NCBI GenBank assembly: GCA_964035545.1
Contig: OZ037766.1
Coordinates: forward strand, 21,088,767-21,152,766
DNA: 64,000 nucleotides
DNA from: Bugula neritina
Lineage: Eukaryota > Bryozoa > Gymnolaemata > Cheilostomatida > Bugulidae
Reading direction: 5' to 3'
Of the stretch, positions 35,660-50,351 are shown piece by piece. Each line of letters opens with the position of its first letter. Positions within the stretch are counted from its first letter, which is position 1. Made by a program: the position numbers and the translations under genes. Under the pieces are notes generated by a model, which saw only the letters and a list, made by a program, of their open reading frames with translations, made no database searches and had not been told where the DNA came from.

Positions 35660-36430
35660 GTTTTAGCACATAGCTAAGCTGAGTTTGTGTTATGAGGTGT
35701 TATCCTCAATTCTCTAATGCTTCGAGGGAGAAAGTTGTTGTGAGAGGTCTGTGAGGATGCAGAAATAGAAGTTGGTTCTCCTCTCTTAGCAGATTGAGTG
35801 TTTATTGACCGATTTAAATAGTTCAATAGTTCATCATAAGCAGATAAAAGTGTTTCATGGCGCTCTTCGTCTGAGAGTATTCTCAATAATAAAGTTAATC
35901 TGCGGTCTCTTTGTCGGCCGGCAAGAGTTTTTAGCAGCAATTCAGTTCGAGCATCACTAATGCCACATCTTCCTTTGAGATTAGCAATAAACCTGATGGC
36001 TTGATTTTGAACATGTTCAATTTCCTCACAGGCACTTTTGTTAGTCGGATCCCACAATGTGTCTGCATACTCAAGGATAGGTCTACATAGACTAAGGTTA
36101 CATGCAATTAATTTTGCCTTCATGGGTGCATTGTAGATTGTATGCTTGATACAGCCAAGTATTTTGCTTGCATTGTTGACTTTAGATGTAATATGTCTGT
36201 CAAACTTTAGGTTAGACTGCATGATTACACCAAGATATTTGGCCCTTTTAACTGTTCTAAGAGTGGTGTCACCAAGTGAATATAGATGGGAGGTGTCATC
36301 AGTTTTACCAAATATAATCACTTCACACTTATCGGTATTAAATGGCATTTTCCATTTAGGTTACCAGCTATAAAGTGAGCTTAGGTTTTCAAATTTAAAG
36401 TCAGTGTCCTTGTATTTGGCTATGTATCAT
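35660..36430 (-). mobile_element. 5'-truncated LINE: end of reverse transcriptase ORF (CR1/jockey type)
   Basis: A 224-codon open frame (35674-36348) begins MPFNTDKCEVIIFGK and contains KYLGVIM, CRPILEYADTLWDP, IEHVQNQAIRFI and LLLRILSDEE. This is the thumb/C-terminal region that follows the reverse-transcriptase core in CR1- and jockey-like elements. The frame continues upstream through LSSLYSW, but a TAA interrupts it just before PKWKMPFN. The catalytic FADD box and endonuclease are missing. It is an old, dead 5'-truncated insertion between the Patched-related gene and MCTP. Confidence 0.88.
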
Positions 36431-38249
36431 ATAATGGTATCTCTAGTTTATTAAACACTTATTTTTAAAGTACAACCAAATACAAATCTGAAATTTTCTT
36501 TATTATAAAGTGTCATTCTATCATAGTTGAGAGCATGGCTATTTTAACCATTGAAATTTTCATTTTTGAGTAAAATTTTCTTAGTATAATAAAAATTGTA
36601 TTTTCTGATTTTTTTTTATAAAAAGTAAGGTTTATTATATGTATTGAATTAAAACCTGTCTAAAAATAACTAAAAAAAGTCACTTGTAGAATTTTTGGTC
36701 TATAGAACTTAGCAGAGAGATTGTTAGTATTTCAGCATAGATTAGATTGAAAAGTGTAGTACCTATAGTATAGATTTAATTACATTTAGCTATTGAAATC
36801 ATTTGTTTCATTATTTTACAAGTATTTTGTGGTTTAGAGTGCAACTTTATTTATTGAGTTTTCAAACAACTCCAGTAATGAAAAGTATCAAATACTAAAA
36901 TACATAACATCAAATAGTGAATTTTATTTTACAAATTTTAACCTTTTTTTGTAAAAACCGTAAAATGTTTTGAAAAACTTGCCTAGCTATATTGTGTACC
37001 TTTACTGTGTCATTTTTGACACAGCATCAAACTCTCTTTTATCTCAAACATATTTTTTAATATAAATATTTTTGTATATGAAGTTGTCTTGCCTATATTT
37101 CCAGTTTAGATAAGGGTTTTAAAAATTCAACATAATGGTTTTTACAAAAATACTTGGTTGTTCAAAGGAGAGAATTTTACTTTCTTTGTTGTTTCATTTG
37201 TAACGTATGAAGTGTTGATGTTTGTTTTTTCTTTTACTGAGTTTATTTGGTTGGTTTAGGTGTGTGAATTTTTCAAAATTACTTATAAGTGCTTATAAAG
37301 TTAGAAACAGAGCACTTTCTGAAGCTGACAAATGATACATACATGTAGCTGTACCCCATTGTACTATAGCTGCCGTCAACCGTTAAACCCTATTCAATGA
37401 ATGATGACTACAATCCATGATTAATTTTAGGCCTAAATAAACTTGTTTCAAAATTGAATATAAACATTTCATAAAATAAACTGAGTAAAAATAAAAGCAA
37501 GCATGTCTAAGCAAAATGAATCAAGTTATGAGTAAGCTACTTTTTTAAAATGATTTTGGTCGATAGTTTTTGCAAAGTATCAAGTATAGAATTACGATAA
37601 GTTTTATTATGAAATTTATCATCTTTGTACCTAAATTAAAAAATTGTTGAGTAAATTAATTTTGAATAAAACTTGTAAAATATGATATCCAGTTACAAGG
37701 GCTAGCTTGTTATTTAGAAACCCCAGGTAAAACTGAAAAGTTCTGTTATTAGAATATAAATAATGAGGTTCTATTGTTACACCTCCGTTCTACTATGGTA
37801 AACTAAGCTACTGTTCTACAACTTTATAAACTAAAGATAGATTACTGTGTTAGGAATATATTACACTGTTTTTATCTCGCTGAGTAAAATAATTATTTGT
37901 GCAAATAACATCTCTGATAACCAACACTCTACTGTTCCAAGTATAAATATAGCATTCAGCTACAATTCTAGTAGTTCTGCACTGTTTAACATATTGATCT
38001 GCCATCAAACTGTTTAATACCCTTACATGAGATACATACATGTTTATATATTTGCTTTCAGAATAGTATTTGTAAAAATGTCAGTAATGCAGTAAGTAGC
38101 TTATTCAATAATTACACTTGGTATAACTGAAGTGGAGTGGGGTTGTTGAACACTGCTCACCTGTATTATGTTAGTTACACTGCCACACTGTGCCACCTAC
38201 TGTGACGGTTATTATTGTGTAGTAGTTCTCGCTTGTCTTTGTCCTGTAG
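36431..38249. other. Region upstream of MCTP, no coding sequence seen
   Basis: AT-rich sequence without exon-like segments. The TCCTGTAG acceptor at 38241-38249, just before the MCTP start codon, implies an upstream noncoding first exon and promoter in this stretch. I could not identify them. Confidence 0.45.
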
Positions 38250-38255
38250 CAAGAA

Positions 38256-41200
38256 ATGGATGAAGACAATGGTGGCATTTCTAGAGCCCCACCAACAGCA
38301 TCTCATTCAAATCCCCTGAAGAAGTTGAAAAAGAAGTTCAACAAGCTGAAACATGGCGGAGTAAGAGTCTATATCATCTGTTTATTATGGATCTGTGTGT
38401 TGATGCAGCCTGGCCACATTATATTATTATTTAGTTTTTGTGCTTAACAGTCAAGCTTCATCAGTTTTCTGGTGCTAAAGTTTTAAATAGATGTATATTT
38501 TTATTTTTTTAAACCTATTTTTTAAGCATGAAGTGTTTTAAATGGAGTATTTTAATTTTTAGTGCTTAATTTTACTTTGGCTGACAGGTTTCTTCATTTT
38601 GATGTACTAAACTTGTGCGGTTTACAAACCCTTACTTGGTTACTTTCACCTATTTTCCTGCTTTCACAGTTATTATATATGTTATAATAATACTACTCGC
38701 ACCTGGATGAAAGATGATGGTAGAAATTGTTATATTGATTGAGCAAGTTGAAGCTGTGTCACTGCTCTACAAGGTTTCTTATAAGCATTGTGAAACCTGT
38801 TGGTTAATTAATTATGCAGTTTTGCCAAGTCATGTCAATGATGGCTTCATATACACTAGACGTAAATGTGTTCTGTGACACGAAGCAACATGTGCTCTAC
38901 AGAGACAAACTACGGGTCATCTCTGATGGGTTATTTAAGCATGTAATGTCAGCATGATTTGTAATGCTACTGAAATGTCATTTCACTCTGTAACGCCTAC
39001 ATGCTATGAATAACACCATTAGATTGGCCTGTAATATATTTGCGTGTGTTTGTGCCACGCATACATGTGTGTGCGTGCTGGGTGTGTTTATCTATGTCAC
39101 CATGCAAAGATCGAAGATTTTATAGTTCAGTTGGTTTTGATTGAAGGGTTTGCATGATGACATACTGGCTAGGGTTGTCTGCTGTTTATTCTATTATGTC
39201 ACAGAGATAACTCCTCATCTAACTGTTGAAGGTTAGGAGTCGAAGCCTGAAATCCAAGTATGTAGAGGGGGAAGCAACTGTGAAGGCGGGCGGCAGTGTG
39301 CCCAGTATCACTAGCCTGGTCAGTAATGACCTGTCTAACACCACTACACCAACTAACTCTAGTATTGCTACAAATACTAATGCTGCTACTAACACCACCA
39401 GTCCTACTTCTAATACCAAATATTCACTGCTCCATCAAGTAAGGAAGTATTATGTTATGTTTCTTTTACTTTAACTTATAGGCTCAGTTACCACCATCTT
39501 ACAAATCATGGATGCACCATGGTCTGCGTTTTAAGTAGCATGACATGGACTTGACTACATCACCATTCTAAGTCATATTAATGAACACATGCAGATGCTA
39601 ATTATTAATAATTATTCTATAAGCTAGATTCGTTATTATATTTCAAAGTTGCCTTCTTTTAGAATCAATTTTTATCAATTCTATCAACCATGATTTCATG
39701 AATTTAAACACATTTAGACTTCTGCTGTGAATGTTGTGCTAGCAAATGTTACTGTTGTTTGTTCTGTTTTATGCAAAATGGGAAAATATGATACAATATA
39801 TTTTATTTTTTAAAAATGCTGGTTCTGTGAAGGATACAGATAGTAGTAATTGCCTTCCCACTCTGAGTGGTTTTTCAACAGTAATGAAATCCTGATAAAT
39901 ATAAAACTACTGTAATAAGATAGCCTTGCATTAAGCAAAATAAACCATCATCGGATCATAATTGTCAACACCATTAGACAGAAAAATTCTGTTGTCTTTT
40001 ATTATGATAATATTTTTATACTTTAATCAACTAATATTTAGTTCAAAAAATAATAACATAATTATTGCCATATCCTAATTTTGTCACTGCTTCAATGGTA
40101 AATTTTGTAACGTGTAGTGAGTTAGATCATTCACTGCTCTTTTAACATTAATTGGCAAAATTAGTTTGGCTGATAATTGCTATAAAACTTCACTTATTGT
40201 GTAGTAACCATTTCTTCATATATGACATGTCTAAGATTTTAGTATGACAATTCCAATCACCAATAATTATGAAGCATATGTCCAAATATTGTTGGTGTAT
40301 TTGCAGTGCACACTGCTGTGTTGGTTGAGGATAGGATGTTTAAACTACATGTAGATATTGTCATTGAATTCTATGCCATCATAGTGGTTACATTTTGCTA
40401 CATTCTATAGTGGTGACAGATGCAAATGAAGTCATCCTCATTAGTACTATATTGAAAGCCTTACAAGCTTCTGACGTCAATGCATTTCATATGAGTTACT
40501 AGTAATCTACTCTCACCTGTGCACTTCTGTGCTGTAGGATTCATTTCAAAGCACAGGCACGGCATCTAGTTTAATCACGAGAAACATGGTTGAGGGTCTT
40601 CACTCTTCTGTTGACCTGCTAGATGATACGATGTCAGACTCAGTGCACTTGTCGGATACAGAACCTGCTGTGCCCAAGGAAGATGTAAGAGAGGAGGGGT
40701 GGATCGATACAGCCTCTCTGAATATATCTGTAAGTTACAGGTTTTGGCTAGTATGGTGAATCAGATGGGTTTGGGTGAGCAAGATACTAATTTGTTTGCA
40801 TCCTCTAAGCTGTACAGCATGTGTTTTCATCAATTGAAAGGCTTCAAACATTGGCATGAGTTTTAGTTGAAACAGCATGACTATTCAGAGACCGTTATAT
40901 CTCCTGATATCACCAGTAGATTAAGAAGCATCCACTCTGCCTTCACTGTGTTTTCAAGCTATTATGCGAATGAATTTTTTATTCGGTGTTCTGAAACAGT
41001 TGCATCGAATGAAACTACAACCATAAGTTTATGCAAACTGCAACCACAAATTCATCCATATGAGCATCCATTCGAATAATGAGAAAGCCATCGAGACGAA
41101 GTGTCCAGCTATAAGACTGTATATATAAATTATTAATAAGGAATTATTTAAAGCAAGTCTTGAGAATAGTAAGCATGGGATTAATATACCAAACTCAGTT

Positions 41201-41798
41201 GTTATTTACAGAAAAATGAATCTTATTAGCAATATCTTGAATAATGACTGTACTACCAGTTAGGGCTTAGATTATAGTAGATAGAAAATTTGTGACAATA
41301 TTGCAACAAATTTTGAAATTGAAATTATGACAAGTATTCTATGCATTTTCCCAAGACCCAAGTTGTTAAAAGAAAGTAGTCCACACAAGGCATAAAAGTC
41401 CTAGCTAATTGCTCATACTAATCCTATATAATTATATTTGATTTTTCATCATCTCCCATATACTCTGTGATAATTGATAATTCCCTGCCAATACTGTATA
41501 TGCATCCACACATCTATGCCTGTATCTTGTATCTTTGTTGTATTAGTATCTGTATGTGTGCATACATATCACAAATTACTCAGCGTGAGTTGAGAGACAT
41601 ACTGTACATGGATAACTGTCTGCTGCCGAGTTATCTATAAATAGAATTATATTTGTTGCCTACTCTAGGAGGCAGCAGTCGAAGCTCCAATCAGCATATC
41701 CTCTAATATGAAGTTGGAACTCACAATAATCTCTGGGACGGACCTCTTATCCCGGGACAGAAATGGTACACATTAACTGCTCATTATATGCTAGTAAA

Positions 41799-41883
<85 letters not shown>

Positions 41884-42127
41884 GCTGCTGCTACTACTAC
41901 TACTACTACTACTACTGCTACTACTACTACCACTACTACTACTACCACCACTACTACTACTACCACCACTACTACTACCACCACTACTACTACCACCACT
42001 ACTACTACTACCACCACTACTACTACTACCACTACTACTACTACCACTACTACTACTACCACTACTACTACTACCACTACTACTACTACCACTACTACTA
42101 CTACCACTACTACTGCTACTGCTACTG

Positions 42128-42165
<38 letters not shown>

Positions 42166-45100
42166 ACTACTACTACTACTACTGCTACTACTACTACTAC
42201 TACTGCTACTACTACTACTACTACTGCTACTACTACTACTACTACTGCTACTACTACTACTACTACTGCTACTACTACAACTACTACTGCTACTACCGCT
42301 ACTACCGCTACTACCGCTACTACCGCTACTACTGCTACTACCACCACTACTACCGATACCGTTTTCTACTACCATTTCTATAACTAATACTATCACTATT
42401 ATTATCACTATTGATGCATTTGCGTTGACATTGAAAGCCATTGCCTAAATTTCTATCCAGGTTTAAGTGACCCATATGTTAAGGTCAAACTTCAGGATAA
42501 AACCATATATAGAACTAAAGTCATTGAAAAAACACTGACTCCAACTTGGGACGAGACGTTCATGCTGCACATAGACAGTCGGAATCAGTCGTTGGCTATA
42601 AAAGTATTTGACAGAGATAAGTTCTCTGGGGATGATTTTATGGGAATGGCTTTAATAGATCTGTCAGCTCTACAAACAGGCAGGTGAGTTCGGCTATTTA
42701 GTGTGTTTGTAGGGTATACTAGTTTATGGTTTTCAATGCACTTTTTGTTAGCTCTTGTGGTGAAATGACATTGTACCTAAGCACGCACACACACGCACAC
42801 ACACTCACCCGAGGGCATTGGACGCACAAATAGGCACGCAAAGAAACAAGCACACTCGCAAACTTCTTGTTATCTTAGCCATTATTGATTTTTCGAAAGA
42901 AGCAAACTGTTTTTATGAGAATAAAATATACTTAGCTATACCTATGCTGTTATATGGTTACATAAACAGCTGTTATTATTTTATTATATATTGCCAGACA
43001 TGTGTTTTTATAGGCCAACAGATCTGATGGTGGAGTTACTTCCAGACTCTTGTGATTTGGAGGAAGAATATGAAGAAAGGGGTCTCGGTGAGATACACAT
43101 GCGCTACTTGCTGCACGATGAAAGCAGCACAGTTGTATGTCCACCAATTCAGGAACCAAAGGTAAACAATGCTCTCTCTGTACCTGCAAATTTCTATTTT
43201 GAGCTATTAGGTAAAGCCACGTAATTTGTGGCTGCTTTTCTTTTTGAATAAAAATTGTGAACAACAAAAATTTGGTGTATTGCGTACTCATGTGCTTTTA
43301 AATATTCATTCATTATAATTAATAAATAGAAATTTGTTTTTTCTATTTAAATAGTTTTATGTTTATGGCAGATGAATAGTGTCTTAGACTTTGATACCTG
43401 CATCTGTACAAACATAGTCTTCTATTTTTCCAGATAATAGACCCTTTTCAGAGGTCCCCCCCCCCCTTACAATTAAGAGTTGTGGTCTCCCAAAATGAAA
43501 TTTGTTGAGCAAAATAGACTTGAACTCATTTTCGTGGTTTTTGTTGCTGAGCAATGCTGAAGTGCCACTTCAGCACTGCTCAATAACCAAAACCACCAAA
43601 GTGCTTTCAAATTTATTTCTGTCAAAATTATCCGTGAAGAAATATTTTTAAAATCTTTTTTGAAATGCTAATATGTGTGCTTACACCAAAATATCCATAT
43701 CTCCTAAAATGACAATTCTAAAACATAAATAGAATTTTAAGTAGCAACCAAACTTTAAATTTTTTAATGGGTTTGCTTTTTATACAAAGATTCTTGAAAC
43801 CTATTCGCTTTGAGAGGACACAAATCTTAATTGTAAAGGGGCTATCAGGGACCTCTTAAAAGTGTTTATTGCATTATAGTATAGATATATTTTGTTTTGA
43901 CTTCATTCATGGTACTGTATTAATAATGTTACATGCACTTTAGCAGAAGCGTAAAAAGTTGAGAGTAAGTGTGTTTGAGTTATGCTCACTTACTTATGTT
44001 TTAATGTTCTCAGGGTTCAGCTTGCTTTTATAAATTTCGCTATAACTTATTACGTCATTTGGTTCGCTATAATTTTATGGTTTTGAGTAAGTTGAGTTTC
44101 CAAGTTTTTCTGCTACATCAATTCAAAAAGCAGTTTATCCATTTTCTATACTAGCTGTGTTGTTCTATGTTCACAAGGTCACTTTCTGCTGTCACTATCA
44201 CGTTTGTTACTATTGCATTTTCAACAGGTGCAATTTTGATAAAGTTTCACTTTTTGTTAATTTAAATTTATCAACGCAAAAAATCCTTGCATTTTGTCGG
44301 TCTACCTTTTAGCTCGCTTTCCTGCCTTTACGATTTTCTCCCGACAAATAGTTTTGCTGATTTACATTTATTTATAATGCCTCAGTTGACTACCTGTTCT
44401 TCAGTAAATTTCCTTCCTTCATTATAGTTATTCATAAAGTCAAGTTGTTAGTTTCTTTTCATTCAACCCATTTTTAAGGAGCATCCAAGTCAAAGGTGAA
44501 AATGTTCACTTATTTTAGCTCCAACTCAGAATATTGTAGCCTGTTGATAGTTCTTTACTGTTTAAAATATGTGTTACTTTAGAAGATAAGTCGAAAATGG
44601 TCTCGTAGACCCAAGGTAAATATGCTGCCTTGATGTACAGTTTCAACATAATTTAAGTCAGCACCATGATTAGTGTCTGTAATTTTTGAATAGATGTGAT
44701 GATTTCTTTAGATGTTCTTGGCATGAGTGTTGGCTGTTTTAGATAGAATGTAGCTTTCATATAATACATGTTTTAGTATCTTTTTGATGGCAGGCATGTA
44801 ATGCTACATGTTTCTCTGTACTGTATAGCATTACATGTCTATGTCTGATTATATTTTCTGATTATTTTTGTCAATAACTGTGTGAAAATATATGTTATGA
44901 TTTTAGAGGATAATTAAATTTTCAACCTGGTGTGTTGGTACTTATCTCTGGAAAAATTTTTCAACACAAATTTAGTAAAATATGATTTGGCATTGATGGG
45001 ATGCAAAAATTTAAAATTTAAGCATTGTAAGAAGCTATTAGATCAAGATATATGTAAAAATTAACCTATAAATTATCCAGAACAGTTTTCTTGCATAATA

Positions 45101-48100
45101 ATTTAGTAATTTATTAGACTACCTTGGTGTGTGTGTGTGTGTGTGTGTGTTTTCTGTAGTAATCCGGCTATTTATTTCTGATTTTTCTGCTTGAAATATT
45201 TACACATAGGTGAATACAAGTTTCAACCTTCTAAACTCCATATCTGATAGCATCGAGGTTTGTTTAAACTTGACTGCATTTATTCACATTCTCTGTTGTC
45301 ACCTTTGCATGTACAAGGTGTCGGGGCTTAAATAATAGTATAATGTAATTGTTATGATGAGCCATACTTTTGTAAAGTTAGCTTCCTCCTGTGATCAAAC
45401 CACTTACAGTAAAGTAATTTTATGTGCAAGTTTCTATTGGGTTTTTGATGTAATTGAGGCATAATTGTCTGTCCTTGTCTATTCGGTAAGCGTTAACATA
45501 AGCCACTTACCACAAGAAATGGCTGGCATTTTTGCTATAATATTGCACAGCAATGGCAGTGAATGCAGATTGAATAATTCTCATCCGAGTATGTATCAGC
45601 CACACTAAATAAATTTTGGGTATAATTTGAGAGAACAAATTTGGCAAGAGTTGAGCAGTCTGAGCCAATCCATGAAATCGGATTGGTTGCATTTTTAATT
45701 TTGCTATAACATATCTCACCATGTTTATTTCTCTTGTTCAGGAAACGGATAATGCTAGCTAGCAATAATACTTTTTTATGTTTCTGTTGACCAAAAATAA
45801 TTAATACTTTGCAAGTTATATTGTGGCTTTTCGGATTTGTCCTCTCAATGTTTATCTGAATTTGCAATAGTGTAAAGTGTGGCCCATACTTTATTCTTCT
45901 ATCATATGCATGAGTAACTTCTCTTGTAATATTCTCCTTTACCCTACCATTATACCTTATTTACACCCTCTTAATACTTCTAACCACTAACTGTCCCTTT
46001 TAGTTATTTTAACCCCCCCCCCCCTTTATTCTCCTATATAGGTTACCACTTCACCCCTTACATCCTAAACATCCTAACACTGCTGCTGTAAGCTTGTTCT
46101 AAGCTTAGGCGCAACTGAAAATGTGGACTTTATGTTCTAGTTTTAACATCGGGTAATAGATTCTTCCAAGTTATTGCACATGGCTCTTACAAATTTCACA
46201 TTTTTTAGACAATCTTCAAAAGTTGTTATATGTTTATATCGTATTTATTCGTAAAAGTGATGAGATTTGATTTATATTTGAAAATATTTTTTCAAAGTCT
46301 TACCAAATTTGTCAAGTTATAAGTTGGCTGAGAAGATTGTATCTTTCAACTGGTCTTGCTTATAAAACATTCAAGGAATTGTCTTCACTGACATTGCAAG
46401 TGATTATTGATAGATGATAAATGTTATTACTGCTATAATGCTGGTACACTTTTATAGAGATGCCATGGTGTGTATTATCTTACAATGTTATAAACAACTA
46501 TATTCTTTATTCTGACAAATGATAAAATACCTATAAATTGTGTGCTGTGGCATTCCTGTATATCGTTACATTTACATTGCCATTACAGTCACTGATGAGT
46601 AACATAGTAAGGTCAGACTACGGTGATAATGGTTCTACCAACACCAGCGAGTGGGACTACACTGTACGCATTGTAATAATGCATGGCCAAGATCTTCTGT
46701 CTATGGACGATAATGGATTCAGTGATCCCTATGTTAGGTTTAAACTTCAAAATGAGAAATACAAGACCAAGGTGAGTGCAGGCTAATCAGCATTTATACT
46801 TAGTCTAGCTTTTCTACCTGCAGGAATATATTTCACAACCCAAGTCTAACTGATGATGAAATGACATGTACAGATACAGGATATAGTTGATTACATGTTG
46901 ATGAATGTAAGAGACACTAAACATATTTTCAGTTCTATCAATTATTATCAATGATTTAAACATGTATGCATATTCACTTTTTCCAATGTCTTCTACAGTG
47001 TGAATAATATATGCTGGTTACAAAGTATAACTTTAAATGCTATGTGTTTCTAGTTCTTATTTTTTTATATCTTATATAAATATATTCTAGGTCAAGAACA
47101 AAACTCTAGATCCAAAGTGGATGGAAACGTTTAGCTTACATCTGTTTGATCATAAGAGTTGGCTATTGGATATCTCGGTCTTTGATCACAATATCGCTGG
47201 CAGAGATGATTTTATGGGAAGGTAATATACTTTATCCTACATTTTCTGTATTGTAACTATGATATCTCTAATGACATCTAAACTTCCTGCGTGTATTTTA
47301 TACCAGGATATCACCAGATGCTTTTAAATTAGTGCTGTGCTTTCTTTGGGCATTGCAATATCTATTGTTCTTGCTTTCGTTGCCAGGGCATCCCTGGATC
47401 TATCTAAGCTAACTATAGACAGGACTCATGATCTCACAGTTCATCTTGAAGACGAGGCCGGTAGTCTGCGTATTCTGGTCACAGTTACTGGGGCTGTCTC
47501 GTCAACTGACCATGAAACTTCGACTTCTACTCGTGATGAGATTATTCGGGGTTATGTAAGTATCAAACGGTTTAAAGGATATTTTGTGTACAGTTTGAGA
47601 GTTGTGATACACTGAAAAGATTTACATCAGCTTTGAGGCCAAGTTATTTTTTATTTCAGGGGTTATTGAATTCTCTAAAGAACTTCAAAGACGTTGGCTG
47701 GCTGCAACTGAAAGGTATTTGCTTATCTAACTTCATGCTTTTGATTTTATCAAGGTGTTTCATTTTTTGTTTTCACTTTTAGCAAATCTAACAAATAATG
47801 ACATGTGCTTATCCAATGTTCTAGTCATACGAGCACATGGCCTATCATCGAAGGACTGGGGTGGTAAAAGTGACCCATTCTGTACAGTAGAATTAGTAAA
47901 CACCATGTTGCAATCACACACATCTTACAATACTCTCAACCCTGAATGGAACCGAGTTTTCACCATGTAAGTTGAATACGACATGCTGTGTGTGTGTCAA
48001 TGACTCTGTAAGTTGGCAATATAAAACTCGTGGATAATAAGCCCCCTTCTTGAAATTTGATATGTTGGGCTGGTAGAATTGATCACACTGGAGAATGTTT

Positions 48101-50266
48101 GCTCTAAAATAGTTCGATATATGTGCTGGTAATCTCATAGGTGACTGATGATCAAGATGTGACAACTTCAAAAATTAATATAATCGGTTTTTTTAAAACT
48201 GTGAAATTGATTTCTACAATTAAGTTTTAATGTACTATATTGTAATGTTTTGCAGTGTATCTTTTCATTGCTAAGCATCTATTACTCTGTATATTAATTG
48301 GCTTATGATATAACAAATTACCGGTTCTAAAAGATTTGTAGACCATATTTATTAGTGTTCTATTAAACTGGAGACAGCACATAGCACCATACTGTAATAA
48401 ATACTCTGTAATTTATCGTATTGATAGAGCTATAGTCTGCACCAACTGTAGCGTGAGTATGCTCTGCTACACGCATATGCATGCAGTGAGTTTGTCTACT
48501 TGCAAGGCTGCATCTTGGCTTAATTTTCTAGTTATCATTGGTGTGCCTGTGACGCTCTGGGTAGATGACATGTTTTGCATCAATCATCAGTTTCTGATGT
48601 GAAGTAAACCGTGTTTCGTTGGTGTTATTTAGCCCCGTTAAGGACATCCACTCCGTGCTAGAAGTAACAGTCTATGATGAAGATAAAGATATGAAAAAAG
48701 AGTTCATTGGTAAAGTGGCCATTCCACTCATTATGGTGAGTTTAAGTGTATTTTGTGTCACTATTAACATTGAAACATCTCTATTGCATCAGTTAGTTCG
48801 CTAAGCTAGGGCCACATGGAGGAGAGTGTTACATGCAAAAGAGTTTTCTTTAAAAATCTACAGTTGGAGTTATCTGTCACACACTATATATTGTCAGCGG
48901 AGAACAAGTTGATTGCCAATGGCTTTACTGTTTTTTAACTAGCTACTCTCAATAATATGCAATTAATATGAATAGAAATTTGTAAAGCATAAACATAAAA
49001 ACTGGGCTCACTAAATAATGATAAACCATTTAGATCACTAACACAGAAACTTTTCACATCATTTGCTGAGCATTTTGGCAGAATGAAATTCTTGAAAGAC
49101 AGCTCTATTTTGCTGCTTGTGTGAAGTTTTTGAAATTGGTTCGTGTGAAAATCTGCTATATGTAGCTCTAGCTTATGCAGAACTTGTTTTAGGTGCTTTT
49201 ACTTCCATGCCTATGGAGTTGCTGGTTTCAATAATGTGCACATTATTTTAGAACATGTTTCAAGTTTGCACAAACTTTTTAAACACATAATGATGAATTC
49301 ATTAATTATATAACTTTGCTACCTCACACTAAATAATTATATGATTTTCCATGGCCAGTCTGTAGTGGATAACTTTAACTCTACTGCTAAACAGTTTTCT
49401 CATTTCTCAAATTGATTTATTATTTAGATAGAGAATGGTGTGCAGAAGTGGTATGGACTAAAGGATAAGAAGCTGTTCTCTAGGGTCAAAGGTGAAGTGC
49501 TGTTGGAGCTTGATATGGTATTCAACCATGTAAGTTATTGCTCTGTTATACAATATATACTTTAACCCTAAAACTTATTAGTTAATACTATCTAGTTATC
49601 TATATAATTAGATATATCAATAAATAATATAAAATAATAATCCAAATATGTTTATTTGGTTTAACTTTTAAAGAAAAGCTATTTTAACCATTTCTGATAC
49701 TTCACTCATTTTCTTATCCTGTCAAATCTTCAGATTCATTAAATTTTGGCATCATAAATATTGACATAAAGCTAAATTATTTAATAAAGAAGGGCAAGTG
49801 TTGAATGAATGCATTATGCAAAGCAAGAATAAATGTTTTTGAACATTTTTTCCATCTAGTACTTGGAAAATTATTTTACAGTTTAGGATAAACTAAACAT
49901 ATATATTAAGCTTTTGACAATGTTAAGAAATTGCACCGGGGTATAAATTTTTAACTATTTTTCTTTAAAATAGAAAATACTGATAAAAGTACGGTTAACT
50001 AATCTAATCATGGCCAGAAGCTCTTGTAGTTCAATAATAAATAAAAACAATATGATTGCCTAAAGTTGAATTATTTCATGTCTTTCTAGGTCAAGGCTGC
50101 TATCAGGACTTTTAATCCAAGAGAGGAGCCGGTTTTACAGGAAGAGCCTAAATTTAAAATATCAGTATGTCTCCTAACGTAAATAGTACATATAATATAT
50201 CTAACGTAAATCGTATATATAATACACCTAACATAAATAGTATATATAATACACCTAACGCAAATA

Positions 50267-50351
<85 letters not shown>

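Noticed and set aside
36146-36373. Plus-strand 75-codon open frame
   Set aside because: Antisense shadow of the LINE reverse-transcriptase fragment.
39226-39240. Acceptor GGTTAG at 39236 for MCTP exon 2
   Set aside because: It would shift the frame to an early stop. The AAG acceptor at 39229-39231 keeps phase 0 with exon 1.
41763-42441. Four overlapping open frames of about 190-215 codons encoding poly-Tyr, poly-Thr, poly-Val and poly-Ser
   Set aside because: They are produced by the ACT/GCT trinucleotide array, which has no stop in these frames. The array lies inside an MCTP intron.
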